From: DASRSS01 sp035765515
GTDB taxonomy: Bacteria; Actinomycetota; Actinomycetes; Mycobacteriales; Jatrophihabitantaceae
Length of the DNA stretch: 18,613 nucleotides
Assembly (NCBI GenBank): GCA_035765515.1
Contig: DASTXN010000086.1
Span: 1 to 18,613, forward strand
Direction: 5' to 3'
Position 1 is the stretch's first letter. Each line of letters starts with the position of its first letter. Of the stretch, positions 1 through 6,958 are shown piece after piece. A program made the translations under genes and the position numbers. A model generated the notes under the pieces. It worked only from the letters and a program-made list of their open reading frames with translations, made no database searches and was not told where the DNA came from.

Positions 1-155
1 ACCTTGCGACCCGAGAAGTGTGACCGAGGGGACCTTGCGACCCGAGAAGTGTGACCGAGGGGACCTTGCGACCCGAGAAGTGTGACCGAGGGGACCTTGC
101 GACCCGAGAAGTGTGACCGAGGGGAGCTTGCGACCCGAGAAGTGTGACCGAGGGG
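1..155. repeat. 31-bp tandem repeat, five copies, open at left edge
   Basis: Five head-to-tail 31-bp copies start at 1, 32, 63, 94 and 125. The first four are identical; the fifth differs by one base (C to G at its second position). Each contains GACCCGAG followed by GTGTGACCGAGGGG. There are no spacers, so this is a minisatellite/VNTR and not CRISPR. The period is not a multiple of 3, so a coding repeat would shift frame from copy to copy. It is close to three DNA helical turns, so a bound protein would meet each copy on the same face. The array may continue left of the window. Function unknown. Confidence 0.97.
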
Positions 156-233
156 TGTGATTCGGCCGCCTTCCCCCTGCTCCGACCAGAATCAGGCCAG
201 ATTTTTGGTCACGCCATGGGGAAAGCGAGCGGG

Positions 234-239
234 TACGTT
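234..239 (+). promoter_or_regulatory. Putative -10 hexamer (TACGTT) for the lipoprotein gene
   Basis: TACGTT fits the actinobacterial TANNNT -10 pattern and ends 7 nt before the GTG at 247. That spacing would make the transcript leaderless. No convincing -35 or Shine-Dalgarno sequence is visible. Inferred by position only. Confidence 0.45.
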
Positions 240-246
240 TGAGAGC

Positions 247-1089
247 GTGGGTCGGACGAGATCTGTTGCCGGATTGCTCCTCGCTACCGCGACGGTCGCG
301 GGTTTGCTGACCGCGTGCAGCAGCACCGGCCACGACACGTCCCCGAACTCGCCGGCCACGTCGTCCGCGTCCGCCTCCGACGCGGTCGCCGCCGCCTACG
401 CGCGGACGACCGCAGCGAGCAGCGCCAAGTTCGGCCTGTCGGCGGACGTGACCGGCGGGCCGGTCAAGCAGCCGATCCACGTCACCGCCGCGGGCGTGAT
501 CGACTTCGCGCACCGTACGAGCGACCTGACCGCGCAGCTACCCGGTGCCGGTCAGGTAGAGGTTCGCTACCTGGCGGGCATCCTGTACGCCAAGCTGCCC
601 GCGTCGCTGGCCGCCATGCTGCCGGGCGGCAAGGCCGGTAACTGGATCTCCCTGGATCTGAACGCGCTGTCGCAGCAGCAGCTGGGTACGTCCCTGCAGC
701 AACTCGAGGCGGCCGCGCCGAGCGACCCGAGCCAGGTGCTCAGCTTCCTGCGCGGTGCGGGGACGGGCGTCACGGACGCCGGCCCGGCAACGGTCGGTGG
801 CATCGCCACCACCCGCTACACGACCACGATCGACCTGGACAAGGCGGCTGCCGAACTGCCCGCCAAGGCGCGTGCCGGCCTCGCCCGGCTCGAGCAGAAC
901 CTCGGCACGCACAAGCTGCCGGCGCAGTTGTGGATCGACGGTCAGGGCCGGCTGCGCAGGATGACGATCACCGCGCAACAGGGCCAGCTCACGCTCACGC
1001 TGTCGCACTTCGGCACGCCGGTGCACGTCACCGCGCCGCCGGCAGATCGGACGACGGACGTGACCGCGCTGATCAGCGGCGGCCACTGA
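247..1089 (+). CDS. LppX/LprG-type lipoprotein
   Basis: Predicted 280-residue exported lipoprotein anchored to the outer face of the membrane. From the GTG at 247 the N-terminus reads as a short basic start, a hydrophobic stretch and a lipobox LTAC with the lipidated Cys at about residue 24. A longer reading from the GTG at 157 would put over 50 residues before the lipobox, so it is not favoured. The mature part resembles the LppX/LprAFG family: an early helix with SAKFGLSADVTGG, a YLAGILYAKLP-like strand, NWISLDL, and a C-terminal LWIDGQGRLRRM strand. Mycobacterial members bind acyl lipids in a cavity and carry them across the envelope; here that role is inferred from family likeness. It lies directly after the 31-bp repeat array and converges on the sulfotransferase-like gene with only 9 bp between the stop codons. 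Confidence 0.8.
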   Translation: MGRTRSVAGLLLATATVAGLLTACSSTGHDTSPNSPATSSASASDAVAAAYARTTAASSAKFGLSADVTGGPVKQPIHVTAAGVIDFAHRTSDLTAQLPGAGQVEVRYLAGILYAKLPASLAAMLPGGKAGNWISLDLNALSQQQLGTSLQQLEAAAPSDPSQVLSFLRGAGTGVTDAGPATVGGIATTRYTTTIDLDKAAAELPAKARAGLARLEQNLGTHKLPAQLWIDGQGRLRRMTITAQQGQLTLTLSHFGTPVHVTAPPADRTTDVTALISGGH

Positions 1090-1098
1090 CCGAGGAGT

Positions 1099-2958
1099 TC
1101 AGCCGGCGTGCACCGGCGCGGACGTGCCGAGTACGTGGCCGGCCTGGTCCAGCGCCTGCACCTCGACCACGGAGCCGAGTTGCGACACCGGGATCGCGGT
1201 CTCGAACCCTTGCCGAGGTGCGGTCGACACCTCTGCGAGTCCGCCGGCCGAGGCACCGGTGAGCACCCGCCAGCTCGCCACGGCGGTCGCACCGTTCCAG
1301 CTGGCGTACACCGTCGAACCGGTCGCGGACGCGGCCGGCTTGCTCAGCGGGTGGCCTGACCACGGGAAGCGGTAGGCGCGGTACGAGTTGTCCTTCTTCG
1401 GGAACCTGGCCTCGAACACCAGCGTGCCGTCCGGCGCGAACTGCGAGACGGCCTCCTGCTGGCCCCAGCCGACGAACACGTCCCCGCCGGGCAGCAGCTG
1501 GGTGTCTCCCTGACTGTCTGCCTGGGCCACGTCCGGCGAGGTGTACCGCTGCACGAGCGTGGCCGTGTGCGCGGACGTGTCGAGCCGCACGATCATCCCG
1601 CTGGACTTCTTGCTGGTTGCCTTCCCGACACCTGCGGCGTTGTCGAACAGGCTGATCGTGTCGGCCGATTCCCATTTCGAGTCGTGCTGCGAGCTGAAAT
1701 CGGTTCCGTCACCGGTGAAGGTGCTGTGCTTGCCGCCGAGGCGCCACACGATGTCACCGGTCGCCGGGTCGACGTCGTAGATCGTGTGCGTGGCGCGTCC
1801 GGAGATAAGCAGGTCACCGGACGCGGAACGGTCCAGCGAGTTGATGTGGAAGAAGTCGAAGTAGTCGGGCTGGCCCTTCGTGCCCACCTTGCTTGCGTCG
1901 GCGTAGCTGTCGGCAACCGGTACGTGATCGAGCGCATGCCACTCCTGCAGCACGTTGCCTGTGGCGACGTCGATCTGCTGCATGATGCTGTCGAGCGCGA
2001 TGCCGTCCTTGGGCCCGCCCACGCTGGACAGGTCCCAGCGCACCGGCTGATACGCGGTGATCAGTGCGGTGTCGTCGGGCTCGAGCGTGAAGTCGTGCAG
2101 GTCGGCGTGGTAACCGTTGCCGGCCTGCACCGTGGCGACCTGCTGGTAGGAGTCGTCGTAGATGACGTCCTCGCCGATGCCTTGGCCGGTCGGCGTTACC
2201 TTGCCCTGCCACCAGGTGAGCACCGGCTCGCCCCGGTAGCTCTGCACCCGGAAGTCGGACGGGCTGATGCCACCGGTCAGCGGCTGGTACCAGACCAGCT
2301 GGCCGGCGGCGTCCACGATCATCGGACCGTCCTGGCCCGGCCCGGAGCGCGGCGCGACGAACACATCACCGCCGCCGGGCGTGATCGACCCGTGCGTGAT
2401 CGTGTACTTCGGCGGGCTCAGCGACGGGTCGGAGTGGAACGACTGCACCTGGCTCGGGTCGTTCGGTTCGGTGCGTGGTTGCGCGGTGAACGCGGTCGGG
2501 CGCGCCACCGTGAACGAGTAGCTGCCCGACTGGCCACCGGCGACGTCCAGCGATGTCCTGACCGTGACCGTCTCGCCGGGAGTGAACGGCTGCGACGGGT
2601 AGAAGCTGGCGCCGTTGCCGTCGGAGTCGGCGCGCATCGTGCCCGGGTGCGGGCCGCTCTTCGAGCCGGTCACGGTCACCGTCCCGATCTTGGCCGGCGC
2701 CACGCCGCGCAGCGAGATCTGCGTCTGCGGCGACGCGACCCGCGAGCCCGCCGTGGGGTAGACGAGGACGGAGCCGGCGGCGAGCGTCTGCCCGGTGGCC
2801 GAAGTGCCCGCGGCGGCCGTCGTCTGCCGCGACGGTGGCGTGGAGCCGGTGTCGCTGCTACCGGTGCACGCGGCTAGCGTGGCCGCGGCGAGCGAGCCCA
2901 CCGCCAGTACCGGAACAGCCCTGAAGAACCGCCGTCCGCGGCTGGATCGGATCGTCAT
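1099..2958 (-). CDS. Arylsulfotransferase (ASST)-like exported lipoprotein
   Basis: A 619-residue protein. The N-terminus carries RGRRFFRA, a hydrophobic core and a lipobox LAAC with Cys at about residue 31, so it is a predicted lipoprotein. The paired arginines leave open export by the Tat route. Residues about 60-150 look like an Ig-like beta domain. The rest resembles the bacterial arylsulfotransferase/ASST beta-propeller family: VAPRSGPGQDGPMIVDAAG, GNGYHADLHDF, then DFFHINSLDRSASGDLLISG (His at about 371), and IYDVDPATGDIVWRLGGKHS. Known ASST enzymes move sulfate between phenolic compounds through a histidine; whether this one is catalytic and on which substrate cannot be read here. It is divergent from uppS, sharing a 96-bp upstream region, and convergent with the LppX-type gene. 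The ATG at 2958 is chosen because it gives a complete lipoprotein signal. Confidence 0.82.
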   Translation of the reverse strand: MTIRSSRGRRFFRAVPVLAVGSLAAATLAACTGSSDTGSTPPSRQTTAAAGTSATGQTLAAGSVLVYPTAGSRVASPQTQISLRGVAPAKIGTVTVTGSKSGPHPGTMRADSDGNGASFYPSQPFTPGETVTVRTSLDVAGGQSGSYSFTVARPTAFTAQPRTEPNDPSQVQSFHSDPSLSPPKYTITHGSITPGGGDVFVAPRSGPGQDGPMIVDAAGQLVWYQPLTGGISPSDFRVQSYRGEPVLTWWQGKVTPTGQGIGEDVIYDDSYQQVATVQAGNGYHADLHDFTLEPDDTALITAYQPVRWDLSSVGGPKDGIALDSIMQQIDVATGNVLQEWHALDHVPVADSYADASKVGTKGQPDYFDFFHINSLDRSASGDLLISGRATHTIYDVDPATGDIVWRLGGKHSTFTGDGTDFSSQHDSKWESADTISLFDNAAGVGKATSKKSSGMIVRLDTSAHTATLVQRYTSPDVAQADSQGDTQLLPGGDVFVGWGQQEAVSQFAPDGTLVFEARFPKKDNSYRAYRFPWSGHPLSKPAASATGSTVYASWNGATAVASWRVLTGASAGGLAEVSTAPRQGFETAIPVSQLGSVVEVQALDQAGHVLGTSAPVHAG

Positions 2959-2967
2959 CGTTTGCGC

Positions 2968-2973
2968 ACCGTA
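2968..2973 (-). promoter_or_regulatory. Putative -10 hexamer (TACGGT) for the ASST-like gene
   Basis: On the minus strand TACGGT lies 9 nt before the ATG at 2958, so the transcript would have almost no leader. The same hexamer serves as the likely -10 of the divergent uppS gene. No -35 is evident. Confidence 0.35.
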
Positions 2974-3042
2974 GGGTCCGTGGCTGGTAGCCGCCTATGG
3001 GGACGAAGAGCAGTGTTCGCAAGGCGCCGGAGCACCTCTCGG

Positions 3043-3048
3043 TACGGT
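3043..3048 (+). promoter_or_regulatory. Putative -10 hexamer (TACGGT) for uppS
   Basis: TACGGT ends 6 nt before the GTG at 3055, as expected for a leaderless actinobacterial transcript. This supports the 3055 start over the in-frame TTG at 2962. No clear -35 is seen. Confidence 0.45.
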
Positions 3049-3054
3049 ATCGGA

Positions 3055-3909
3055 GTGACAACCTGGCTGCGCGGACGAGGTGACAGCCCGCGCAGCTGGC
3101 CGGATCCGCCCCCGCATCGGTCCGGTGCGCAGCCGCCGGAACTGCCCGCCGAACTGGTGCCCAAGCACGTCGCCATCGTCATGGACGGCAACGGACGCTG
3201 GGCGCACGCGCGGGGTCTGCCCCGCATCGAAGGGCACCGTGCGGGCGAGGCGAGCCTGATGGACGTCCTCTACGGCGCCATGCAGCTCGGCGTCTCGACG
3301 GTGTCGGCGTATGCGTTCTCCACGGAGAACTGGCGCCGCTCGCCGGAGGAGGTGCGCTTCCTCATGGGATTCAACAAGGACGTCATCCGCCGCCGGCGCG
3401 ACGAGCTGGCCGAGTTGGGTGTTCGCATCCGCTGGGCGGGCCGGCGGCCGCGGCTGTGGCGCAGCGTGATCGACCAGCTCGAGGACGCCGAGCAGTACAC
3501 GCGCGACAACGACCGGCTGACCCTGCAGTTCTGCGTGAACTACGGCGGCCGGGCCGAGATCGTCGACGCGGTACGGCGCATCTCGGCGGACGCGGCGGCG
3601 GGCCGCATCAATCCGGCCAAGATCGACGAGCGCACGATCGGGGCGCACTTGGACGAGCCCGGGCTGCCGGACGTGGACCTGTTCATCCGCACGTCGGGCG
3701 AGCAGCGGGCGTCGAACTTCCTGGTGTGGCAGTCGACCTACGCGGAGTTCGTGTTCGTGGACACGCCCTGGCCGGACTTCGACCGCACCCACCTGTGGTC
3801 GGCGTGCGAGGTGTACGCACAGCGCAACCGGCGCTTCGGCAAGGCCGGCCCGGTGGCCGCGCCGGCCGCTACGTCCGAATCCGGAAGCACCGCGGAGGAG
3901 CGCGCGTGA
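3055..3909 (+). CDS. uppS: Isoprenyl transferase (undecaprenyl/polyprenyl diphosphate synthase)
   Basis: Cis-prenyltransferase of 284 residues that condenses isopentenyl diphosphate onto an allylic diphosphate to make the long-chain lipid carrier for cell-wall synthesis. It acts at the cytoplasmic face of the membrane. Family signatures are all present: HVAIVMDGNGRWA with the catalytic Asp at about residue 44, GHRAG, AFSTENWRRSPEEV, and RTSGEQRASNFLVWQ (Arg at about 212) followed by EFVFVDTPWPDF. The product chain length cannot be decided, since actinobacteria also have short-chain paralogues. The start at GTG 3055 is preferred over TTG 2962 because of the -10 hexamer 6 nt upstream; the extra residues of the longer form do not look conserved. 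The gene begins a coupled operon: its TGA overlaps the next GTG (GTGA). recO, often its neighbour, is not here. Confidence 0.93.
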   Translation: MTTWLRGRGDSPRSWPDPPPHRSGAQPPELPAELVPKHVAIVMDGNGRWAHARGLPRIEGHRAGEASLMDVLYGAMQLGVSTVSAYAFSTENWRRSPEEVRFLMGFNKDVIRRRRDELAELGVRIRWAGRRPRLWRSVIDQLEDAEQYTRDNDRLTLQFCVNYGGRAEIVDAVRRISADAAAGRINPAKIDERTIGAHLDEPGLPDVDLFIRTSGEQRASNFLVWQSTYAEFVFVDTPWPDFDRTHLWSACEVYAQRNRRFGKAGPVAAPAATSESGSTAEERA

Positions 3910-4241
3910 TCTCGGTAGCCCACTTCGCGGCGTCCGCCAGTGACCCCAGCGAGTTCCTCGAGCGTGCCCGCACGGCGCTCGCGGCGCTGGCCGCGCGGCC
4001 CGGCTACCTGCGCGGCAGCCTCGGGCGCTCGACGGACGACGAGACGGACTGGGTGTTGATCACCGAGTGGGAGAACGTCGGCTCCTACCGGCGGGCGCTC
4101 GGCAACTACGAGGTCAAGCTGCACGCGAGCACGCTGCTCGCGGACGCGGTCGACCTGCCGAGCAGCTTCGAGCCGCTGCTGGAAACGGCACCGGGCGGCG
4201 CGACGATCGAGCGGGACAGCGACCGGGGTGCGGCCGGATGA
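3906..4241 (+). CDS. ABM-domain (antibiotic biosynthesis monooxygenase-like) small protein
   Basis: A 111-residue protein with the look of a dimeric alpha/beta ABM ferredoxin-like fold: VISVAHFAASASDPSEFLERAR at the start, then ALAARPGYLRGSLGRS and DWVLITEWENVGSYRRAL. Such proteins include monooxygenases and heme- or quinone-handling enzymes, but many have no known substrate. The GTG start overlaps the uppS stop (GTGA) and has a strong Shine-Dalgarno GGAGGAG at 3894-3900, five bases upstream. It overlaps the next gene by ATGA. The tight packing suggests co-translation with uppS and the PAP2 gene. The acidic tail of about 20 residues looks disordered. Confidence 0.75.
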   Translation: MISVAHFAASASDPSEFLERARTALAALAARPGYLRGSLGRSTDDETDWVLITEWENVGSYRRALGNYEVKLHASTLLADAVDLPSSFEPLLETAPGGATIERDSDRGAAG

Positions 4242-5353
4242 GCCGGTCGGAATGGTTCCCGATCGAGACCCGTACCGGAAAGGCGCTGCGGGCGGCACGC
4301 TGGATTGCCGGAATGACCTGGCTGGCCTTCCTGGTCCGCGAGTGCATCGTCAACGGCCTGCCCTTCGACCGCGAGGGCATCATCCTGTGGATGGGCCTCG
4401 GCCTGCTCGCCTACAGCGTGGGCCGGCACCCGATCTGGCTGCTGTGGGTCGTCGTCGACTTCCTGCCGTTCGCGGGCGTGCTGATCGCCTACGACTACCT
4501 GCGCGGCCTGTCGGACGGGCTCGGCATGCCGACCTGGTGGCACCCGCAGGTCGACATCGACAAGGCGCTGTTCTTCGGGCACGAGCCGACCGTCTGGCTG
4601 CAGGAACATCTCAAGCACCCGGACGTGCGCTGGTACGACGTCGTGGTTTGCCTCTGCTACTTCTCCTTCTTCTTCCTGCCCTACCTGACGGCAGGCGTGC
4701 TATGGCTGCGCAGCCGCGCGGACTTCTACCGCTGGTCGTTGCGGTTCGTCTCGCTGTCGCTGTTCGGCTTCACGATCTTCGCGCTGATCCCGTCCGCGCC
4801 GCCGTGGGCGGCGGCTAACTGCACCGCGACGGAGGTGGCCGACCACCCCAGCAACCCGTGGTGCATGTACTACCCGGACCCGGACCGGCACGGCGGCGTG
4901 CTGGGCGCGATGACCAGCCATCTGCCCGGGGCGCACGCGTGGGTCGAGCGGATCTCCACCCGCGGCTTCTTCGAGCTGCACCTGAAGGCGGCCAAGAGCC
5001 TGATCGACAAGGGGCAGGGGACCGCTGACCAGGTCGCCGCGATCCCGTCGTTGCACCTGGCCGGCACGCTGCTGTTCTGCATCTTCATGTGGCCGCGCTT
5101 GAACAAGTGGTGGCGCCCGCTGCTCGTCGCGTACCCGCTGCTGATGACCTTCAGCCTGGTGTACTCGGCCGAGCACTACGTCACCGACTGCATCGCCGGG
5201 GCCATCGCCGCGGTGCTGATCACGCTTGTGGCGAACCGGATCGAGCGCTGGCGCGACCGGCGCAAGGCGGCGGATACCCTTGAGGCGCCACCTGACACTG
5301 CAACTCTGGAGAACCAGTGCCCGTCGACAGAAACGATGCCGTCGTCAACCTGA
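4238..5353 (+). CDS. PAP2-superfamily integral membrane phosphatase/transferase (Aur1-like type)
   Basis: A 371-residue polytopic membrane protein with roughly six hydrophobic segments (for example around IILWMGLGLLAYSVG, WLLWVVVDFLPFAGVLIAY and VVVCLCYFSFFFLPYLTAGV). Two PAP2 catalytic motifs are present late in the chain: IPSLHLAG with His at about 273, and SAEHYVTD with His at about 313 and Asp at about 317. This layout resembles the PAP2_3 group, which includes inositol phosphorylceramide synthase-like proteins. Likely chemistry is removal or transfer of a lipid-linked phosphate. Being co-transcribed with uppS, it could dephosphorylate undecaprenyl diphosphate or act on inositol phospholipids; both are inference. 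The ATG at 4238 overlaps the previous stop (ATGA). Its last 37 bases overlap the start of glyS and contain no recognisable domain. Confidence 0.85.
   Translation: MSRSEWFPIETRTGKALRAARWIAGMTWLAFLVRECIVNGLPFDREGIILWMGLGLLAYSVGRHPIWLLWVVVDFLPFAGVLIAYDYLRGLSDGLGMPTWWHPQVDIDKALFFGHEPTVWLQEHLKHPDVRWYDVVVCLCYFSFFFLPYLTAGVLWLRSRADFYRWSLRFVSLSLFGFTIFALIPSAPPWAAANCTATEVADHPSNPWCMYYPDPDRHGGVLGAMTSHLPGAHAWVERISTRGFFELHLKAAKSLIDKGQGTADQVAAIPSLHLAGTLLFCIFMWPRLNKWWRPLLVAYPLLMTFSLVYSAEHYVTDCIAGAIAAVLITLVANRIERWRDRRKAADTLEAPPDTATLENQCPSTETMPSST
5275..5312 (+). promoter_or_regulatory. Putative glyS -10 (TACCCT) and ribosome binding site (GGAGA), inside the PAP2 gene
   Basis: TACCCT at 5275-5280 fits the TANNNT pattern. 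GGAGA at 5308-5312 lies 4 nt before the GTG at 5317. Transcription from this promoter would give glyS a leader of about 30 nt, so glyS need not depend on the uppS operon. It lies within the PAP2 coding sequence. Confidence 0.45.
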
Positions 5354-6699
5354 GCAAGCGGCGCGGTTTCGTGTTCCCCTCCAGCGAGATCTACGGCGGT
5401 ACCCGCTCGGCGTGGGACTACGGGCCGCTCGGTGTTGAGCTGAAGGAGAACGTCCGCCGGCAGTGGTGGAAGGCGATGGTCACTGCACGCGAGGACGTCG
5501 TGGGCCTGGACTCCGCGGTGATCCTGGCGACGGACGTGTGGCGCGCCTCCGGGCACCTGGACGTGTTCACCGACCCGCTGGTCGAGTGCCTGAGCTGTCA
5601 CAAGCGCAACCGCGCGGATCAGCTCGAGGAGGCGTACGAGGCCAAGCACGGCAAGGCGCCCGAGCAGGGGCTGAAGGACATTCCGTGCCCGAACTGCGGC
5701 ACGCGCGGGCAGTGGACCGAGCCGCGCGACTTCAACATGATGCTCAAGACGTACCTCGGTCCCGTCGAGTCGGAGGAGGGCGTCCACTACCTGCGCCCAG
5801 AGACCGCACAAGGCATCTTCGTCAACTTCCTGAACGTGATGACGACGGCGCGAAAGAAGCCGCCGTTCGGTATCGCGCAGACCGGCAAGAGCTTCCGCAA
5901 CGAGATCACGCCCGGCAACTTCATCTTCCGCACGCGCGAGTTCGAGCAGATGGAGATGGAGTTCTTCGTCGAGCCCGGCACCGACGAGAAGTGGCACGAG
6001 TACTGGCTCGAGCAGCGCTGGAACTGGTACCTCGACCTGGGCATCGACCCGGACAACCTGCGCTACTTCGAGCACCCGAAGGAAAAGCTCTCGCACTACT
6101 CGAAGCGGACGGTGGACATCGAGTACCGGTTCCGGTTCGGCGGCAGCGAGTTTGCCGAACTCGAGGGCATCGCGAACCGCACCGACTTCGACCTGTCGAC
6201 GCACAAGAAGAACTCCGGCGTCGACCTGACCTACTTCGACCAGGAGAAGAACGAGCGCTGGACGCCGTACGTGATCGAGCCGGCCGCCGGCCTGACGCGT
6301 GCCGTGCTGGCCTTCCTGCTCGATGCGTACAGCGAGGACGAGGCGCCGAACGCGAAGGGCGTCATGGAGAAGCGCACCGTGCTGCGCCTGGACCGCCGGC
6401 TTGCTCCGGTCAAGGCGGCGGTGCTGCCGCTGTCGCGCAACGCGGACCTGTCGCCGATGGCCCGTGACCTCGCCGCGGCGCTGCGGCGGAACTGGAACGT
6501 CGAGTTCGACGACGCGCAGGCCATCGGCCGCCGTTACCGCCGCCAGGACGAGATCGGCACGCCGTTCTGCGTCACGGTCGACTTCGACTCGCTCGAGGAC
6601 CGCGCGGTGACTGTCCGCGAGCGGGACTCGATGCAGCAGGAGCGGGTGTCGCTGGACCAGGTGGAGTCCTACCTGGCGGCCCGCCTGCCCGGTTGCTGA
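5317..6699 (+). CDS. glyS: Glycyl-tRNA synthetase (dimeric class II type)
   Basis: Cytoplasmic enzyme that charges tRNA-Gly with glycine using ATP; 460 residues, the usual size of the single-chain alpha2 form. Class II signatures are visible: an N-terminal FPSSEIYGG...YGPLGVELKENV region, RPETAQGIFVNF (Arg at about 160), motif 2 FRNEITPGNFIFRTREFEQMEMEFF (Phe at about 193), and motif 3 GLTRAVLAFLLDAY (Arg at about 328). An insertion carries four cysteines at about 91, 94, 124 and 127 in two CxxC pairs, probably a zinc-binding unit. The C-terminal 100 residues form the anticodon-binding domain (LDRRLAPVKAAVLPLSR onward). The GTG start has a good GGAGA site. It overlaps the preceding gene by 37 bases and is followed by vapBC. 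Confidence 0.97.
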   Translation: MPVDRNDAVVNLSKRRGFVFPSSEIYGGTRSAWDYGPLGVELKENVRRQWWKAMVTAREDVVGLDSAVILATDVWRASGHLDVFTDPLVECLSCHKRNRADQLEEAYEAKHGKAPEQGLKDIPCPNCGTRGQWTEPRDFNMMLKTYLGPVESEEGVHYLRPETAQGIFVNFLNVMTTARKKPPFGIAQTGKSFRNEITPGNFIFRTREFEQMEMEFFVEPGTDEKWHEYWLEQRWNWYLDLGIDPDNLRYFEHPKEKLSHYSKRTVDIEYRFRFGGSEFAELEGIANRTDFDLSTHKKNSGVDLTYFDQEKNERWTPYVIEPAAGLTRAVLAFLLDAYSEDEAPNAKGVMEKRTVLRLDRRLAPVKAAVLPLSRNADLSPMARDLAAALRRNWNVEFDDAQAIGRRYRRQDEIGTPFCVTVDFDSLEDRAVTVRERDSMQQERVSLDQVESYLAARLPGC

Positions 6700-6709
6700 A
6701 CCGTCACGC

Positions 6710-6730
6710 ATACACCACGAGGTGTATCCT
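6710..6730 (+). promoter_or_regulatory. vapBC promoter and probable operator palindrome
   Basis: A perfect inverted repeat, ATACACC-ACGA-GGTGTAT, occupies 6710-6727 and overlaps a -10 hexamer TATCCT at 6725-6730. The hexamer ends 6 nt before the GTG at 6737, implying a leaderless transcript. A palindrome over the -10 of a toxin-antitoxin operon is the usual place for autorepression by the antitoxin or the VapBC complex. Binding is inferred. Confidence 0.7.
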
Positions 6731-6736
6731 GGCGTG

Positions 6737-6958
6737 GTGAGTCGGACCAACATCGACATCGACGACGAGGCCGTGGCCGAGGTGATGCAGCGGTTCGATC
6801 TGCGCACGAAGCGCGAGGCTGTTAACTTCGCGTTGAACGAGATGCGTCGCAGGCGGCTGACCCCGGAAGAGATCGACTCGCTCGAGGGAATGGGCTGGGG
6901 CGACGACGGCCTCGAGTTGAGTGATCTGCGTCCCGCCTACGTGCCGTTCGACGAGTGA
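6737..6958 (+). CDS. vapB: VapB-family antitoxin
   Basis: A 73-residue antitoxin starting SRTNIDIDDEAVAEVMQRF, then TKREAVNFALNEMRRRRLTPEEI. This matches the short VapB/DUF2191 type with an N-terminal ribbon-helix-helix-like DNA-binding part. The C-terminal half (GMGWGDDGLELSDLRPAYVPFDE) is acidic and aromatic and should wrap around the toxin. GTG 6737 is chosen over GTG 6722 and 6734: the 6722 start falls inside the operator and promoter, while 6737 follows the -10 by 6 nt and gives the family-typical N-terminus. It overlaps vapC by GTGA, the usual coupling in these operons. It neutralises VapC and probably represses its own promoter. Confidence 0.88.
   Translation: MSRTNIDIDDEAVAEVMQRFDLRTKREAVNFALNEMRRRRLTPEEIDSLEGMGWGDDGLELSDLRPAYVPFDE

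Noticed and set aside
1..155. CRISPR array
   Set aside because: The copies abut with no spacers and the unit has no strong palindrome.
1567..2877. 436-codon plus-strand open frame opposite the ASST-like gene
   Set aside because: Shadow frame rich in Arg, Val and Gly without recognisable motifs, while the minus strand has a signal peptide and family motifs.
5176..6807. Long minus-strand open frame opposite glyS
   Set aside because: Shadow of a clear glyS gene; composition is typical of antisense frames in high-GC DNA.
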